A stretch of 64,000 nucleotides of DNA from Anaerolineae bacterium (GTDB lineage: Bacteria > Chloroflexota > Anaerolineae > Anaerolineales > Anaerolineaceae), in the NCBI GenBank assembly GCA_013178295.1, contig JABLWW010000009.1, forward strand, positions 62,001-126,000, read 5' to 3'. The number at the start of each line of letters is the position of its first letter. Position 1 is the stretch's first letter. This document shows, piece after piece, positions 1 to 7,521 of this stretch. The notes under the pieces were generated by a model, which saw only the letters and a list, made by a program, of their open reading frames with translations, had not been told where the DNA came from and did not search any database. Both the position numbers and the translations under genes were made by a program.

Positions 1-950
1 GCTTTAATGCCTGGCATGAAACCAACAAAGGGGTCAATGCGGGTGAATTTTAAGGCATAGAGGACGCCTGCTGCACCGCCCAGCGAACCGCCGATCAGGA
101 AGGTCATGGAGATGACAAAGTTGACATTGATGCCCATCAAACTGGCAGTATTGCGATCTTGGGCGACAGAACGAATAGCTTTTCCAAGTTTTGTGGCGTT
201 GACAAGATAATTCAGCCCTACTAACATCAAAATGGCGACAACGATGACGACAAGCGATTTGATGGGGATATCCAGAATCATTTGAGTGGAAGCTACATTA
301 AAACTCAACACAGAAACGCGTTCATCAAAATTCCCAAAAGTGGGGAAGATACGGTGAAACTGACCGCTGGTTAAGCTTTCAGTTAACCGAATTGCATCTT
401 GAAGGAAGAAAGAAACGCCAATGGCGGAGATAAGCGGCACAAGGCGTTCGGCGCCGCGCAACGGGCGGTAGGCGATGCGCTCGATAAGAACGGCTGTGAT
501 GCCTGAGGCTGCCATACCAGCCAGAATTGCCACAAACAGCCATCCAAAGGCAGTTGCGACAGTGATATTGCTGAGTTTTTCGGCGGCATTCAGGGCGAGC
601 AGTAGCTCAACGCCGATAAAGGCCCCCATTGCAAAGATTTCGCTATGGGCAAAGTTGATAAATTCGAGCACACCATACACCATAGTGTAGCCTAATGCAA
701 TAGCTGCGTATACAAACCCTAAAGCCATGCCATCTACCAACACCTGGGGTAGATTAATCAGCGTGTATGTGAAGAGGTCGATGCCGTTGCGTTCGATAAG
801 CGCCAAGCTGGCAGCAGATTTGTTTGCAATAAGGGATATTAAAAACATGAGAATTGAGAGAATTACACCTGTCCCAAGGACAAAGGCAACGATTTGTCCC
901 AGAGGACGAAGCAATTCGCGGAGAACGGTAGATTTGATGATTCGTTCCAT
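1..950 (-). CDS. livH: Branched-chain amino acid ABC transporter permease LivH (3' end off window)
   Basis: Inner-membrane permease of a Liv-type ABC importer for branched-chain amino acids. Reading leftward from the ATG at 948-950, the frame stays open to the window edge, about 316 residues. It begins MERIIKSTVLRELLRPLGQ, with a hydrophobic segment, and later carries the LivH hallmarks YTMVYGVLEFINFAHSE (about residues 88-104) and AIRSVAQDRNTASLMGIN, the cytoplasmic EAA-type loop that contacts the ATPase. The N-terminus is somewhat longer than in E. coli LivH. It lies 113 bp downstream of the binding-protein gene on the same strand. LivM, LivG and LivF are expected beyond the left edge. The family assignment is firm; the exact substrate is inferred. 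Confidence 0.93.
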   Translation of the reverse strand, partial: MERIIKSTVLRELLRPLGQIVAFVLGTGVILSILMFLISLIANKSAASLALIERNGIDLFTYTLINLPQVLVDGMALGFVYAAIALGYTMVYGVLEFINFAHSEIFAMGAFIGVELLLALNAAEKLSNITVATAFGWLFVAILAGMAASGITAVLIERIAYRPLRGAERLVPLISAIGVSFFLQDAIRLTESLTSGQFHRIFPTFGNFDERVSVLSFNVASTQMILDIPIKSLVVIVVAILMLVGLNYLVNATKLGKAIRSVAQDRNTASLMGINVNFVISMTFLIGGSLGGAAGVLYALKFTRIDPFVGFMPGIK

Positions 951-1007
951 GTACGATTACCTGAGGTTTTATTGATGTAGAGATTGCGCTATTTGGCATC
1001 TGGTCAG

Positions 1008-1045
1008 CATCTCGGCTCTCTCTTGACAAAGAGAGAGCCGAGATG
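1008..1045 (-). terminator. 17-bp hairpin between binding protein and permease
   Basis: Perfect inverted repeat: arms 1008-1024 and 1029-1045 with a 4-nt loop (gaca). It starts about 19 nt past the binding-protein stop codon. On the minus strand no T-run follows, so it is a poor intrinsic terminator for a Liv transcript. A 3'-end stabiliser or partial terminator, giving more binding protein than permease, fits better. On the plus strand it is followed by a modest T-rich stretch. Confidence 0.6.
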
Positions 1046-1063
1046 TTATTTGTCTTGTGCGGT

Positions 1064-2284
1064 TTACGGTGGCGGTTGAATCACAATGGTTTCAATGACC
1101 TTGTTTTCTCCCCATTTTGCAGGATCAGCGTTAACAACTTGCATCACATAATATTTCGCATCCAGGGGATCGCCCTTGGAGTCGAAGTTGATGGTACCTG
1201 TGATGCCTTTGAAGTCTTTGAGAGCGCGCACTGCATCTGCAACAGCTGCACGTGTGGGTACCTGGTTGCCAGCCGCTTTGGCGGCATTTTCAATTGCGGT
1301 CAAGCACATGTTCATGGCGTCGTATGCCTGAGCAGAGTAGGGTTGCGGCTCTTCGCCGAATTTGGCTTTGTAATCTTCGATGTACTTGGCTGCATCGGGA
1401 TACAGTGAGGCAGGACCGCCAACGGTGGTGTAGTAAGTGCCTTTCCCTTCCAGAAGACCAGGGCCACCAATCTTGGTCAGATCGGAGGAGTCAAGCCCAT
1501 CAGGTCCTAACAAGACGCCCATGAAGCCCTTTTCGCGTGCCTGCTTGAACAGGACGGCTGCCTGATCGTAAATGCCGCCAAAATAAATCAGCTCGGGGTT
1601 GGCGTTAAGGAGCGGGTTGAGGACAGCATCGAAGTTGGCTTTTTCTTCGGTGCCTTCAAACCCTACCACTTTCATTCCTAGTTCTTCTGCTCTGACCTTG
1701 AAGAACTCAGCAATGCCCTGCCCGTAGGCTGTTTTGTCGTGGATGATGTAAGCAGATTTGACGCCCAATTTGTTGGCAAACTCTGCGCCCACCTTGCCTT
1801 GCATGTCATCGCGCCCTACGATGCGGCTGACTTCTTTGTAGCGGCGGTCAGTTACCTTTGGATTGGTGTTGGCTGCAGAAATATTTGCCAGTCCGGCAGC
1901 GTGGTACTCCTCAGAAGATGGGATCTGAACGCCTGAGTTCCAGTGCCCAACAACGCACAGGATGGCGGGGTCGGACACGATTTTCTTGGCATTGGCGACG
2001 CCGACATCGGGGGTTGCCTGGTCATCAAAAGCTACCATTTCAACTTTGAAACCCATTGCCTCAAGACGTCCCTTGTTCTGTTCCAATGACAGCTCAGCGC
2101 CATTTTTGAGGCTGGTGCCGATTGCCGACTGACCGCCGGAGAGCGGGCTTTGTGAGGCAACTTTGACAATTTTTTCGGCCGCTTTTTGCTCGCCAGCAGC
2201 TGGCGCGCCGCCACCGCCACACGCCGCGGCAAGCATACTGACCACCATCATCAGGGTCAATAAAACGAATAAGCGTTTGGTCAT
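1064..2284 (-). CDS. Branched-chain amino acid ABC transporter substrate-binding lipoprotein (LivJ/LivK family)
   Basis: Extracytoplasmic receptor of 406 residues feeding the LivH-type permease downstream. The N-terminus is a type II signal peptide ending in the lipobox LAAAC (Cys22), followed by a Gly/Ala linker, so it is probably membrane-tethered. The mature part is a Peripla_BP_6 fold: VASQSPLSGGQSAIG at the start, VGHWNSGVQIPSSEEY in the ligand-facing loop, then IHDKTAYGQGIAEFF, and QAYDAMNMCLTAIENAA near the C-terminus. A strong GAGGAGG ribosome site precedes the ATG. The next gene downstream is livH. Family members bind Leu/Ile/Val, other amino acids or amides, so the ligand is inferred from family and operon only. 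Confidence 0.93.
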   Translation of the reverse strand: MTKRLFVLLTLMMVVSMLAAACGGGGAPAAGEQKAAEKIVKVASQSPLSGGQSAIGTSLKNGAELSLEQNKGRLEAMGFKVEMVAFDDQATPDVGVANAKKIVSDPAILCVVGHWNSGVQIPSSEEYHAAGLANISAANTNPKVTDRRYKEVSRIVGRDDMQGKVGAEFANKLGVKSAYIIHDKTAYGQGIAEFFKVRAEELGMKVVGFEGTEEKANFDAVLNPLLNANPELIYFGGIYDQAAVLFKQAREKGFMGVLLGPDGLDSSDLTKIGGPGLLEGKGTYYTTVGGPASLYPDAAKYIEDYKAKFGEEPQPYSAQAYDAMNMCLTAIENAAKAAGNQVPTRAAVADAVRALKDFKGITGTINFDSKGDPLDAKYYVMQVVNADPAKWGENKVIETIVIQPPP

Positions 2285-2950
2285 TTATTCCTCCTCGAAT
2301 TTTGTTATTTTTGAATTAGGATAAAGCAAATCTCTTATGGTTTGCAATTTTTATTTTCTTTTTCTTGACCACCTCCTTACTATTCAAAGGATAAAACGGT
2401 CACACTTAGACCTTTTGCGGACGTTTATAGAAAAACTTGGGAGAAGAGAGTGTCAGTTGAGATATGGAATTTATTGACAGGAAGCACTGTCTGTTTGCGG
2501 TCTTGATGATTGAGGGGTGGCGAGCATTTCATTGGGTTTACCTCAAGCTGCCAAAGATAGACTTGTGCTTGTATAACTACAATCTAACTAAAAGCCCTAT
2601 GTTTTGTCATAATAACACAAAACCACCAGCAACCGGCGTTCACCTGCCAAACTGCTCCCCCTGATGAAAATTGTAAGAAATTATTGAATACACAAACATT
2701 ATAAAAGAGGAAACCTGTTTTTGTCAACTTGTATTCAAAACTAGGATTTAGTTTAATATGAGGTTATATATCTCTACAAGTAACAAATGTCATCAATCAA
2801 CGTCTGGGATGTATGAGAAGTATAACAAAAAATAGTTGTCTTATCAGGGATTGCTACCTGGAAAAGATTTTTATACTACCTTTAACGTATGATGGTGTGG
2901 TTTTGTACTGGTAAATACTATGATTTAAATCATAAGTTTTTGATTCCCGC
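2285..2950. other. Gene-free region between divergent transcription units
   Basis: About 670 bp, AT-rich, between the minus-strand Liv operon and the plus-strand aminotransferase. It must hold the Liv promoter, but I could not find a well-spaced -35/-10 pair for it. The only open frame of note (66 codons at 2464-2664, plus) has no ribosome site or recognisable domain. I see no tRNA, repeat array or riboswitch core. Confidence 0.5.
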
Positions 2951-2980
2951 TTGACTGTGTTTGGTCAGGCGTGGTAACAT
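2951..2980 (+). promoter_or_regulatory. Sigma-70-type promoter of the aminotransferase gene
   Basis: TTGACT (2951-2956), an 18-nt spacer and TAACAT (2975-2980). The predicted start of transcription is near 2987, giving a leader of about 65 nt that contains the ribosome site before the ATG at 3052. This also argues against the upstream in-frame codon at 2992 as the start. Confidence 0.6.
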
Positions 2981-3051
2981 GACGACGGGGGGTGTTATCC
3001 CTCTCTAGTTTTATTAAAATTCAACATGTCAAAGGTTTGCGGAGGCACCAG

Positions 3052-4389
3052 ATGAGCTTAAGTTATGATGAAATTGTAAGCAAGAGTCGGGAGTATACCT
3101 TTGTTAGCTGGGCGGCACAGGCGGATTGGAGGCCGATTCCGGCAGTCCGGGCGGAGGGCATCTATTTCTGGGATGCTAACGGAAGAAAGTATATTGATTG
3201 GTCGTCCATGCTTGTCAATGTGAACATTGGCCATGGAAATAAAAAGGTTATTCGCGCCATTCAGCAGCAGGCAGAGCAGTTAACCTATGTCAAGCCGAAT
3301 ATAACGAGTGAGCCGCGCGCTGTGCTGGGTGAGATGCTTGCAGAAGTAGCGCCCGGTCTGCAGAAAACTTTGTTTACGCTGGGCGGTGGCGATGCCAATG
3401 AAAATGCAATGAAAATGGCACGCTTGATGACCGGACGACAAAAGATTCTTGCACGCTATCGGGCCTTTCATGGCGGTACGTTTGGAGCGATGATGGCTGG
3501 CGGCGACCCGCGCCGTTTGGCAAATGAGCCGGGGGTGCCGTGGGTAGTGCACTTTGGCGACCCCTATTATTATCGTAGCCCGCTGTATAAGGGGCGCACG
3601 CGGGACGAGGGCGATGCTGCTCTGGTGGAAGAAATTGAGGAGTTGATACAGGTTGAAGGACCTCAATATATTGCAGCGATCATGCTGGAAGGGGTCAATG
3701 GCACCAGCGGCGTTATTCAGGGTGGACCGGTGTTTTGGGATGGTGTTCAACATCTTTGTAATAAATACAATATCCTGCTGATCATTGATGAGGTGATGAG
3801 CGGGTTTGGACGGACGGGTAAGTGGTTTGGGTATCAGCATTATCCTAACGTCAAGCCGGATATGATTACGATGGCTAAGGGCATCACCAGCGGGTATGTG
3901 CCATTAGGTGGGGTGATGGCTTCACCGAAGGTCTCAGCTTATTTTGATGATCATGTTTTGGTGGGTGGTCTGACGTATAGCGCCCACACGCTGGCGTGTG
4001 CAGCTGGTATTGCCTGCTTGCAGGTCATCAAAGAGGAAAAGTTGGTGGAGAATGCCGCAAAGATGGGGCAGGTTCTGGAAGAGGGGCTGAAAAAATTGGC
4101 AGAAAAGCACCCTGTGATTGGCGATATCCGCGGCTACGGTTTGTTGAACTGTATTGAGCTGGTGAAAAACCGCAAGACACGTGAGCCGCTCAGCCCATTC
4201 AATCAGCCTTTTAGCGAGCCAATGAAGAAAATTAATGCATCGCTGGCGAAAAACAACTTGAGCACATTTGTGCGCTGGAATCTGATCTTCAACTGCCCAC
4301 CGCTGATTATTACGGAAGAGCAGATTAAAGAGGGACTCGAAATCATTGATGAGGCGTTGAAGGAAGCCGATCCATATTACGAAGAGTAA
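3052..4389 (+). CDS. Class III pyridoxal-phosphate aminotransferase (taurine/omega-amino-acid type)
   Basis: Cytosolic transaminase of 445 residues that moves an amino group from an omega- or other amine donor to a 2-oxo acid. The start at 3052 is chosen because GCGGAGG sits just upstream; an in-frame codon 60 bp earlier lacks a ribosome site. Visible class III features: the N-terminal DANGRKYIDW, the phosphate-binding region TLGGGDANENAMKMAR, AFHGGTFGAM, the cofactor aspartate in IIDEVMSGFGRTG, and the Schiff-base lysine in MAKGITSG (Lys276). The overall pattern (YTFVSW at the N-terminus, WFGYQHYPNVKPDM) is most like taurine-pyruvate or taurine-oxoglutarate aminotransferases. It stands alone, with no sulfoacetaldehyde or beta-alanine genes beside it, so the substrate is not fixed. 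Confidence 0.88.
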   Translation: MSLSYDEIVSKSREYTFVSWAAQADWRPIPAVRAEGIYFWDANGRKYIDWSSMLVNVNIGHGNKKVIRAIQQQAEQLTYVKPNITSEPRAVLGEMLAEVAPGLQKTLFTLGGGDANENAMKMARLMTGRQKILARYRAFHGGTFGAMMAGGDPRRLANEPGVPWVVHFGDPYYYRSPLYKGRTRDEGDAALVEEIEELIQVEGPQYIAAIMLEGVNGTSGVIQGGPVFWDGVQHLCNKYNILLIIDEVMSGFGRTGKWFGYQHYPNVKPDMITMAKGITSGYVPLGGVMASPKVSAYFDDHVLVGGLTYSAHTLACAAGIACLQVIKEEKLVENAAKMGQVLEEGLKKLAEKHPVIGDIRGYGLLNCIELVKNRKTREPLSPFNQPFSEPMKKINASLAKNNLSTFVRWNLIFNCPPLIITEEQIKEGLEIIDEALKEADPYYEE

Positions 4390-4414
4390 CCGAAAGTCTG
4401 GCTCAAAACAAAAC

Positions 4415-4441
4415 AAGGGCTGCCTATGGGGCAGCCCTTTG
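4415..4441. terminator. Bidirectional terminator between the aminotransferase and xth
   Basis: Arms 4415-4424 and 4430-4439 (10 bp, GC-rich) with a 5-nt loop. T-runs flank it in both reading directions: TTTG on plus, and a T-rich tract from the AAAACAAAACAA side on minus. It serves the two convergent genes. Confidence 0.8.
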
Positions 4442-4444
4442 TGG

Positions 4445-5218
4445 TTAAAACTCAAGCTTTAAGCCAATCGGACAATGGTCAGAGCCCATCACATCGGGCA
4501 AAATCCAGGCGTCTTTGACATGGGGTTGTAAGTTCTCACTAACATAGAAATAATCAATACGCCAGCCTACATTTCGCTCGCGGGCGCGGGTTACCAGGTC
4601 CCACCATGTGTACTGCCCGCTTTCCTGGTTGAACATGCGGAATGTGTCAATGTATCCGTGGCTGATGAACTTATCTATCCAGGCGCGCTCCTCGGGCAAA
4701 AAGCCTGATACTTTGGAGTTTTCTTTGGGACGGGCGATGTCAATTTCCTTATGAGCAGTGTTGACATCGCCGCAAATGACGACCCCTTTTCCTGCGTCTT
4801 TCAACGTATCAACATAATTCAGAAAAGCCTCATAGAACTCCATTTTGTATTGCAGCCGCTCCGGGGATTGTTTGCCGTTTGGAAAGTAGATATTTAGCAG
4901 AACAAATTGTTTGTAAGTGGTGATGGCAATCCGCCCCTCGTTATCGAATTTTTCGATTCCGAAACCAAGCTGAGCATCCAGCGGCTGAAGTTTTGAGTAT
5001 GTCAGTACGCCGCTGTATCCTTTTTTTTGTGCCGACGAGATAATTGTGTGGTAGCCAGGTACGTTGAGCAGTTCATTGGGCAGACTTTCTTTGTCCGCTT
5101 TGGTTTCCTGGATACAGAGGATATCTGGTGCCTCTGAACGAAACCATTCCAAGAAGCCCTTCTTATAAACTGCTCGGAGTCCATTGACATTCCATGAGAG
5201 GAGTTTTAGAGTGTTCAT
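4445..5218 (-). CDS. xth: Exodeoxyribonuclease III (AP endonuclease)
   Basis: DNA repair nuclease of 257 residues, the usual length, that cuts 5' of abasic sites and removes 3' blocking groups in base excision repair. Endonuclease/exonuclease/phosphatase-fold motifs are all present: [11 protein letters not shown] at the N-terminus, the metal ligand in [18 protein letters not shown] with the Asp/Asn pair, and the C-terminal [11 protein letters not shown]. It lies 42 bp downstream of adenosine deaminase on the same strand. No clear Shine-Dalgarno precedes the ATG. A TATACA-like box about 10 nt upstream suggests it may also have its own very short-leader transcript. Confidence 0.95.
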   Translation of the reverse strand: MNTLKLLSWNVNGLRAVYKKGFLEWFRSEAPDILCIQETKADKESLPNELLNVPGYHTIISSAQKKGYSGVLTYSKLQPLDAQLGFGIEKFDNEGRIAITTYKQFVLLNIYFPNGKQSPERLQYKMEFYEAFLNYVDTLKDAGKGVVICGDVNTAHKEIDIARPKENSKVSGFLPEERAWIDKFISHGYIDTFRMFNQESGQYTWWDLVTRARERNVGWRIDYFYVSENLQPHVKDAWILPDVMGSDHCPIGLKLEF

Positions 5219-5260
5219 TGTCTTGTGATGTATAGCATGAGCAAAAGATATTGGATGTTT

Positions 5261-6256
5261 TTATTGGACAACGTCTAATTCATGCATCAAACGCTTTTTT
5301 TCCTCTTGTGAAAGGAAAGAAGCCTGAATTGCATTGGATGTCATCTGGTAAAAGTCTTGCTTTTGCAATCCTAGCCCTTCGCGAAGAGCAAGATAATTTT
5401 CTTCAATATACCCCCCGAAATAGGCAGGGTCGTCTGAGTTAATGGTAACTGCAATTTCCTTGTCGAGCAATTTCTTGATGTTGTGATCATGAATGGTATT
5501 AAAGACGCGTAGTTTGACATTGGAGAGCGGACATACGGTTAGGGCAATTTTATCCTGCGCTAGTTTTTTGACCAACGCTTCATCCTCGATGCAGCGCACT
5601 CCGTGATCAATCCGTTGTACTTGAAGCAGTTGTAATGCCTCCCAAATATATTCTGGAGGACCCTCTTCTCCAGCATGCGCAACAGTCAGAAACCCATGAC
5701 GCCGGGCTTCGTCAAATACTTCTTTGAACTTTGCAGGAGGATGCCCTACTTCCGAGGAGTCCAACCCAACGGCAATGATCCAATCTTTGTAGGGCAGAGC
5801 TTGCTTGAGTGTTTGCATGGCGCTTTCGGCGCTGAGGTGACGCAGGAAGCAGACAATGAGTTTGGAAGAAATGTCCAGCTGGCTGAGTGCATCTTGCTGG
5901 GCACGGTGCAGTCCGTGGATAACGGTGTCAAAGGATACACCTCGTTCTGTGTGAGTCTGCGGGTCGAAAAAGATCTCGGCATGACGCAGGTTTTGTGTTT
6001 TTCCTTTCTGAAAGTATGCCCATGCTAGGTCATAAAAATCCTGTTCATGGATCAAGACTTGAGCGCCTTCGTAGTAAATATCTAGAAATGATTGCAGGTT
6101 GGTGAATTGATATGCCTGGCGCACCTCTTCTGCAGAACGGTACTTCAGCGCAATCCCGTTGCGCTGTGCAATTGCAAACATCATTTCTGGCTCCAATGTT
6201 CCCTCGATGTGCAAATGCAATTCCACCTTCGGGAGTCGCTGGATATAGTTTTCCAT
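5261..6256 (-). CDS. add: Adenosine deaminase
   Basis: Cytosolic zinc enzyme of 331 residues that hydrolyses adenosine and deoxyadenosine to inosine in purine salvage. Conserved elements in order: the zinc-binding His pair in KVELHLHIEGTLEP (residues 10-23), VGLDSSEVGHPP, the catalytic VAHAGEEGPP, RIDHGVRC, the LTVCPLSN loop, and the last metal ligand in INSDDPAYFGG. TAAGGAGAT is well placed upstream of the ATG. It heads the minus-strand pair add-xth. Closely related adenine deaminases share this fold, but the spacing and motifs fit adenosine deaminase. Confidence 0.93.
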   Translation of the reverse strand: MENYIQRLPKVELHLHIEGTLEPEMMFAIAQRNGIALKYRSAEEVRQAYQFTNLQSFLDIYYEGAQVLIHEQDFYDLAWAYFQKGKTQNLRHAEIFFDPQTHTERGVSFDTVIHGLHRAQQDALSQLDISSKLIVCFLRHLSAESAMQTLKQALPYKDWIIAVGLDSSEVGHPPAKFKEVFDEARRHGFLTVAHAGEEGPPEYIWEALQLLQVQRIDHGVRCIEDEALVKKLAQDKIALTVCPLSNVKLRVFNTIHDHNIKKLLDKEIAVTINSDDPAYFGGYIEENYLALREGLGLQKQDFYQMTSNAIQASFLSQEEKKRLMHELDVVQ

Positions 6257-6328
6257 GAAGATCTCCTTATGGTTTTATGAAGTGTTGCCTTTTATTATAT
6301 GAATTTTGAGAAGATTTGCAAACAAAAA

Positions 6329-6401
6329 TGCCCCAGGAGGGAGTCGAACCCCCAACCAATGCCTTAGGAGAGCACTGCTCTATCCTTTGAGCTACTGGGG
6401 C
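6329..6401 (-). tRNA. tRNA-Arg (anticodon CCT)
   Basis: Full 73-nt cloverleaf on the minus strand: acceptor stem GCCCCAG/CTGGGGC, D-stem GCTC/GAGC, a 7-nt anticodon loop CTCCTAA giving anticodon CCT, a 5-nt variable loop, T-loop TTCGACT, and discriminator A. Two G-U pairs occur in the anticodon stem and one in the T stem. CCA is not encoded. It decodes AGG. It is a lone tRNA, and no integrase or element borders it. Confidence 0.95.
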
Positions 6402-6486
6402 AAGCATTTTTGATTATAGCATTTGCGGATAGTCTTTGGCAAGGAAATCGTAAGCTGCCTGACATGACTCTGCCAAAAAGCCAGTC

Positions 6487-7179
6487 ATGATAGAATTCCA
6501 AAAGGTATTGAGAATGTTGTCAGAACTTCGTGATTTAAAAAACATTAGATTGTTCTCGTCCTTATCGGAAGAGGCGTTGAAGAAACTGGCTTGTGTGTCC
6601 TCGCGTGTGTGTTTTGAGGATAGACAGGTCTTCATGTGTCAGGGCGATAGCAACACTCCAGTCTATTTTATTTTGTCTGGCAAAGTGCGTGTCTTTCGCT
6701 GCAATCCTGAAGGGCGTGAACAAACTTTGAGCGTTTTTGGCGTTGGAGATGGGTTCAATATTCCTACGGCATTTGTGGAGATGCATGCACCAGCTAACGC
6801 GGAAGCAATTGGCAATGTGGAATTATTGCGTATAGGGGCGCAAGATTTTAGAAATGTGGTGAGCGAGACACCAGAGATTGCGCGGTTGGTTTTGCGCGAT
6901 CTGTCTGATAGGTTGTTTTATTTGGCTGATTTGGTGCATGATGTGAGTCTGCGCTCTGTACGCTCGAGACTGGCGCGCTTCTTACTGTTGCAGGCTAAGT
7001 CTTCTTCTCAGGTTTCTGTGGGTTGGACAAAAGAGCAGATTGCGGCGCAAATTGGCACCAGCCGGGAGGTGGTAAGCCGTGCACTCCGCTCGCTGATGGA
7101 TGAGGGCATATTAAGAACGGAGCGGCATAAAATTATCATTACCGACGCGCTAGCGTTGGAAGCAGTGGTAGAGAGTTAA
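6487..7179 (+). CDS. Crp/Fnr-family transcriptional regulator
   Basis: DNA-binding regulator of 230 residues. Residues about 20-135 form the cyclic-nucleotide-like beta-roll (RLFSSLSEEALKKLA, then YFILSGKVRVFR). A long dimer helix follows, then a winged helix-turn-helix at about 175-215 with recognition segment TSREVVSRALRSL. The R-E-x-x-S-R pattern lines up with the Crp residues that read TGTGA. It lacks the FNR N-terminal cysteine cluster; its cysteines are at 36, 42, 51 and 72, in or near the beta-roll. The effector is therefore unknown (haem, NO, redox or nucleotide). A second start at 6514 has a better ribosome site (AAAAGG). The ideal TGTGA palindrome lies 11 bp after its stop codon, ahead of the ferredoxin gene, so that operon is its likely target. 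Confidence 0.92.
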   Translation: MIEFQKVLRMLSELRDLKNIRLFSSLSEEALKKLACVSSRVCFEDRQVFMCQGDSNTPVYFILSGKVRVFRCNPEGREQTLSVFGVGDGFNIPTAFVEMHAPANAEAIGNVELLRIGAQDFRNVVSETPEIARLVLRDLSDRLFYLADLVHDVSLRSVRSRLARFLLLQAKSSSQVSVGWTKEQIAAQIGTSREVVSRALRSLMDEGILRTERHKIIITDALALEAVVES

Positions 7180-7190
7180 AAGAGATAATA

Positions 7191-7216
7191 TTGTCTGTGA
7201 CTTATGTCACAGACAA
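7191..7216 (+). promoter_or_regulatory. Perfect 26-bp Crp/Fnr-type operator palindrome
   Basis: Arms 7191-7201 and 7206-7216 (11 bp, no mismatch) around a 4-nt centre. The core is TGTGA-N6-TCACA (7196-7211), the ideal Crp-type half-site pair. The centre at 7203.5 is about 41.5 bp upstream of the start of transcription predicted from the -10 box at 7233-7238, which is the classic class II activator position. The neighbouring Crp/Fnr regulator is the obvious ligand. Confidence 0.85.
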
Positions 7217-7232
7217 CGGGCGGGGGGGTGCT

Positions 7233-7238
7233 TATACT
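7233..7238 (+). promoter_or_regulatory. -10 box of the ferredoxin/DUF438 operon
   Basis: TATACT, predicted transcription start near 7245. No good -35 hexamer is present because the G-rich stretch 7218-7228 and the operator occupy that position, as expected for an activator-dependent promoter. It places the coding start downstream, at the GTG at 7261. Confidence 0.6.
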
Positions 7239-7260
7239 GGGGGTAGAAAGGTTGATTCCT

Positions 7261-7521
7261 GTGAGCGATCTCATGATGCCAAGCGTTGATTATAACAATT
7301 GCACCCTTTGTGAGAAGTGTGTGCAACAGTGTCCCCAACAGGTAGTTTGTATTGTTGATGGCAGACTTTGTTTTGTCAGAGAGCAGAATTGTACATACTG
7401 TGGTGTATGTGAGGAAGTATGCCCAACGGGCGCAATTCAACTGGTATATCAGATCGTGCTGTTGAATGCAGTTACAAAGAAACAAGAGAAAGAGGTAATA
7501 AGAGATGAGCGAGTATATTAA
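7261..7521 (+). CDS. Small 2[4Fe-4S] ferredoxin
   Basis: Electron-transfer protein of about 86 residues. Two cluster motifs are visible: CTLCEKCVQQCP and CTYCGVCEEVCP, each CxxCxxCxxxCP, followed by TGAIQL. The start is set at the GTG at 7261 because AGAAAGG ends 9 nt upstream and the operon promoter lies at 7233-7238. The longer in-frame ATG at 7204 falls inside the operator palindrome and cannot be used from this promoter; ATGs at 7273 and 7276 are alternatives. The 3' end overlaps the next gene by 17 bp, so translation is probably coupled. Its partner is likely the hemerythrin/PAS protein encoded next; the redox role is inferred from context. Confidence 0.88.
   Translation: MSDLMMPSVDYNNCTLCEKCVQQCPQQVVCIVDGRLCFVREQNCTYCGVCEEVCPTGAIQLVYQIVLLNAVTKKQEKEVIRDERVY

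Noticed and set aside
2464-2664. 66-codon open frame in the region upstream of the aminotransferase
   Set aside because: No ribosome site, no recognisable domain, composition like the surrounding AT-rich spacer.
3280-3840. 186-codon open frame opposite the aminotransferase
   Set aside because: Lies entirely within a convincing enzyme gene and has no start signals or domain.
6329-6486. tRNA-Arg considered as an attachment site for a mobile element
   Set aside because: No integrase, direct repeat of the tRNA 3' end, or foreign-looking block is beside it.
7204-7260. N-terminal extension of the ferredoxin from the ATG at 7204
   Set aside because: It would start inside the operator palindrome, upstream of the predicted transcript start, and has no ribosome site. 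The GTG at 7261 fits better.
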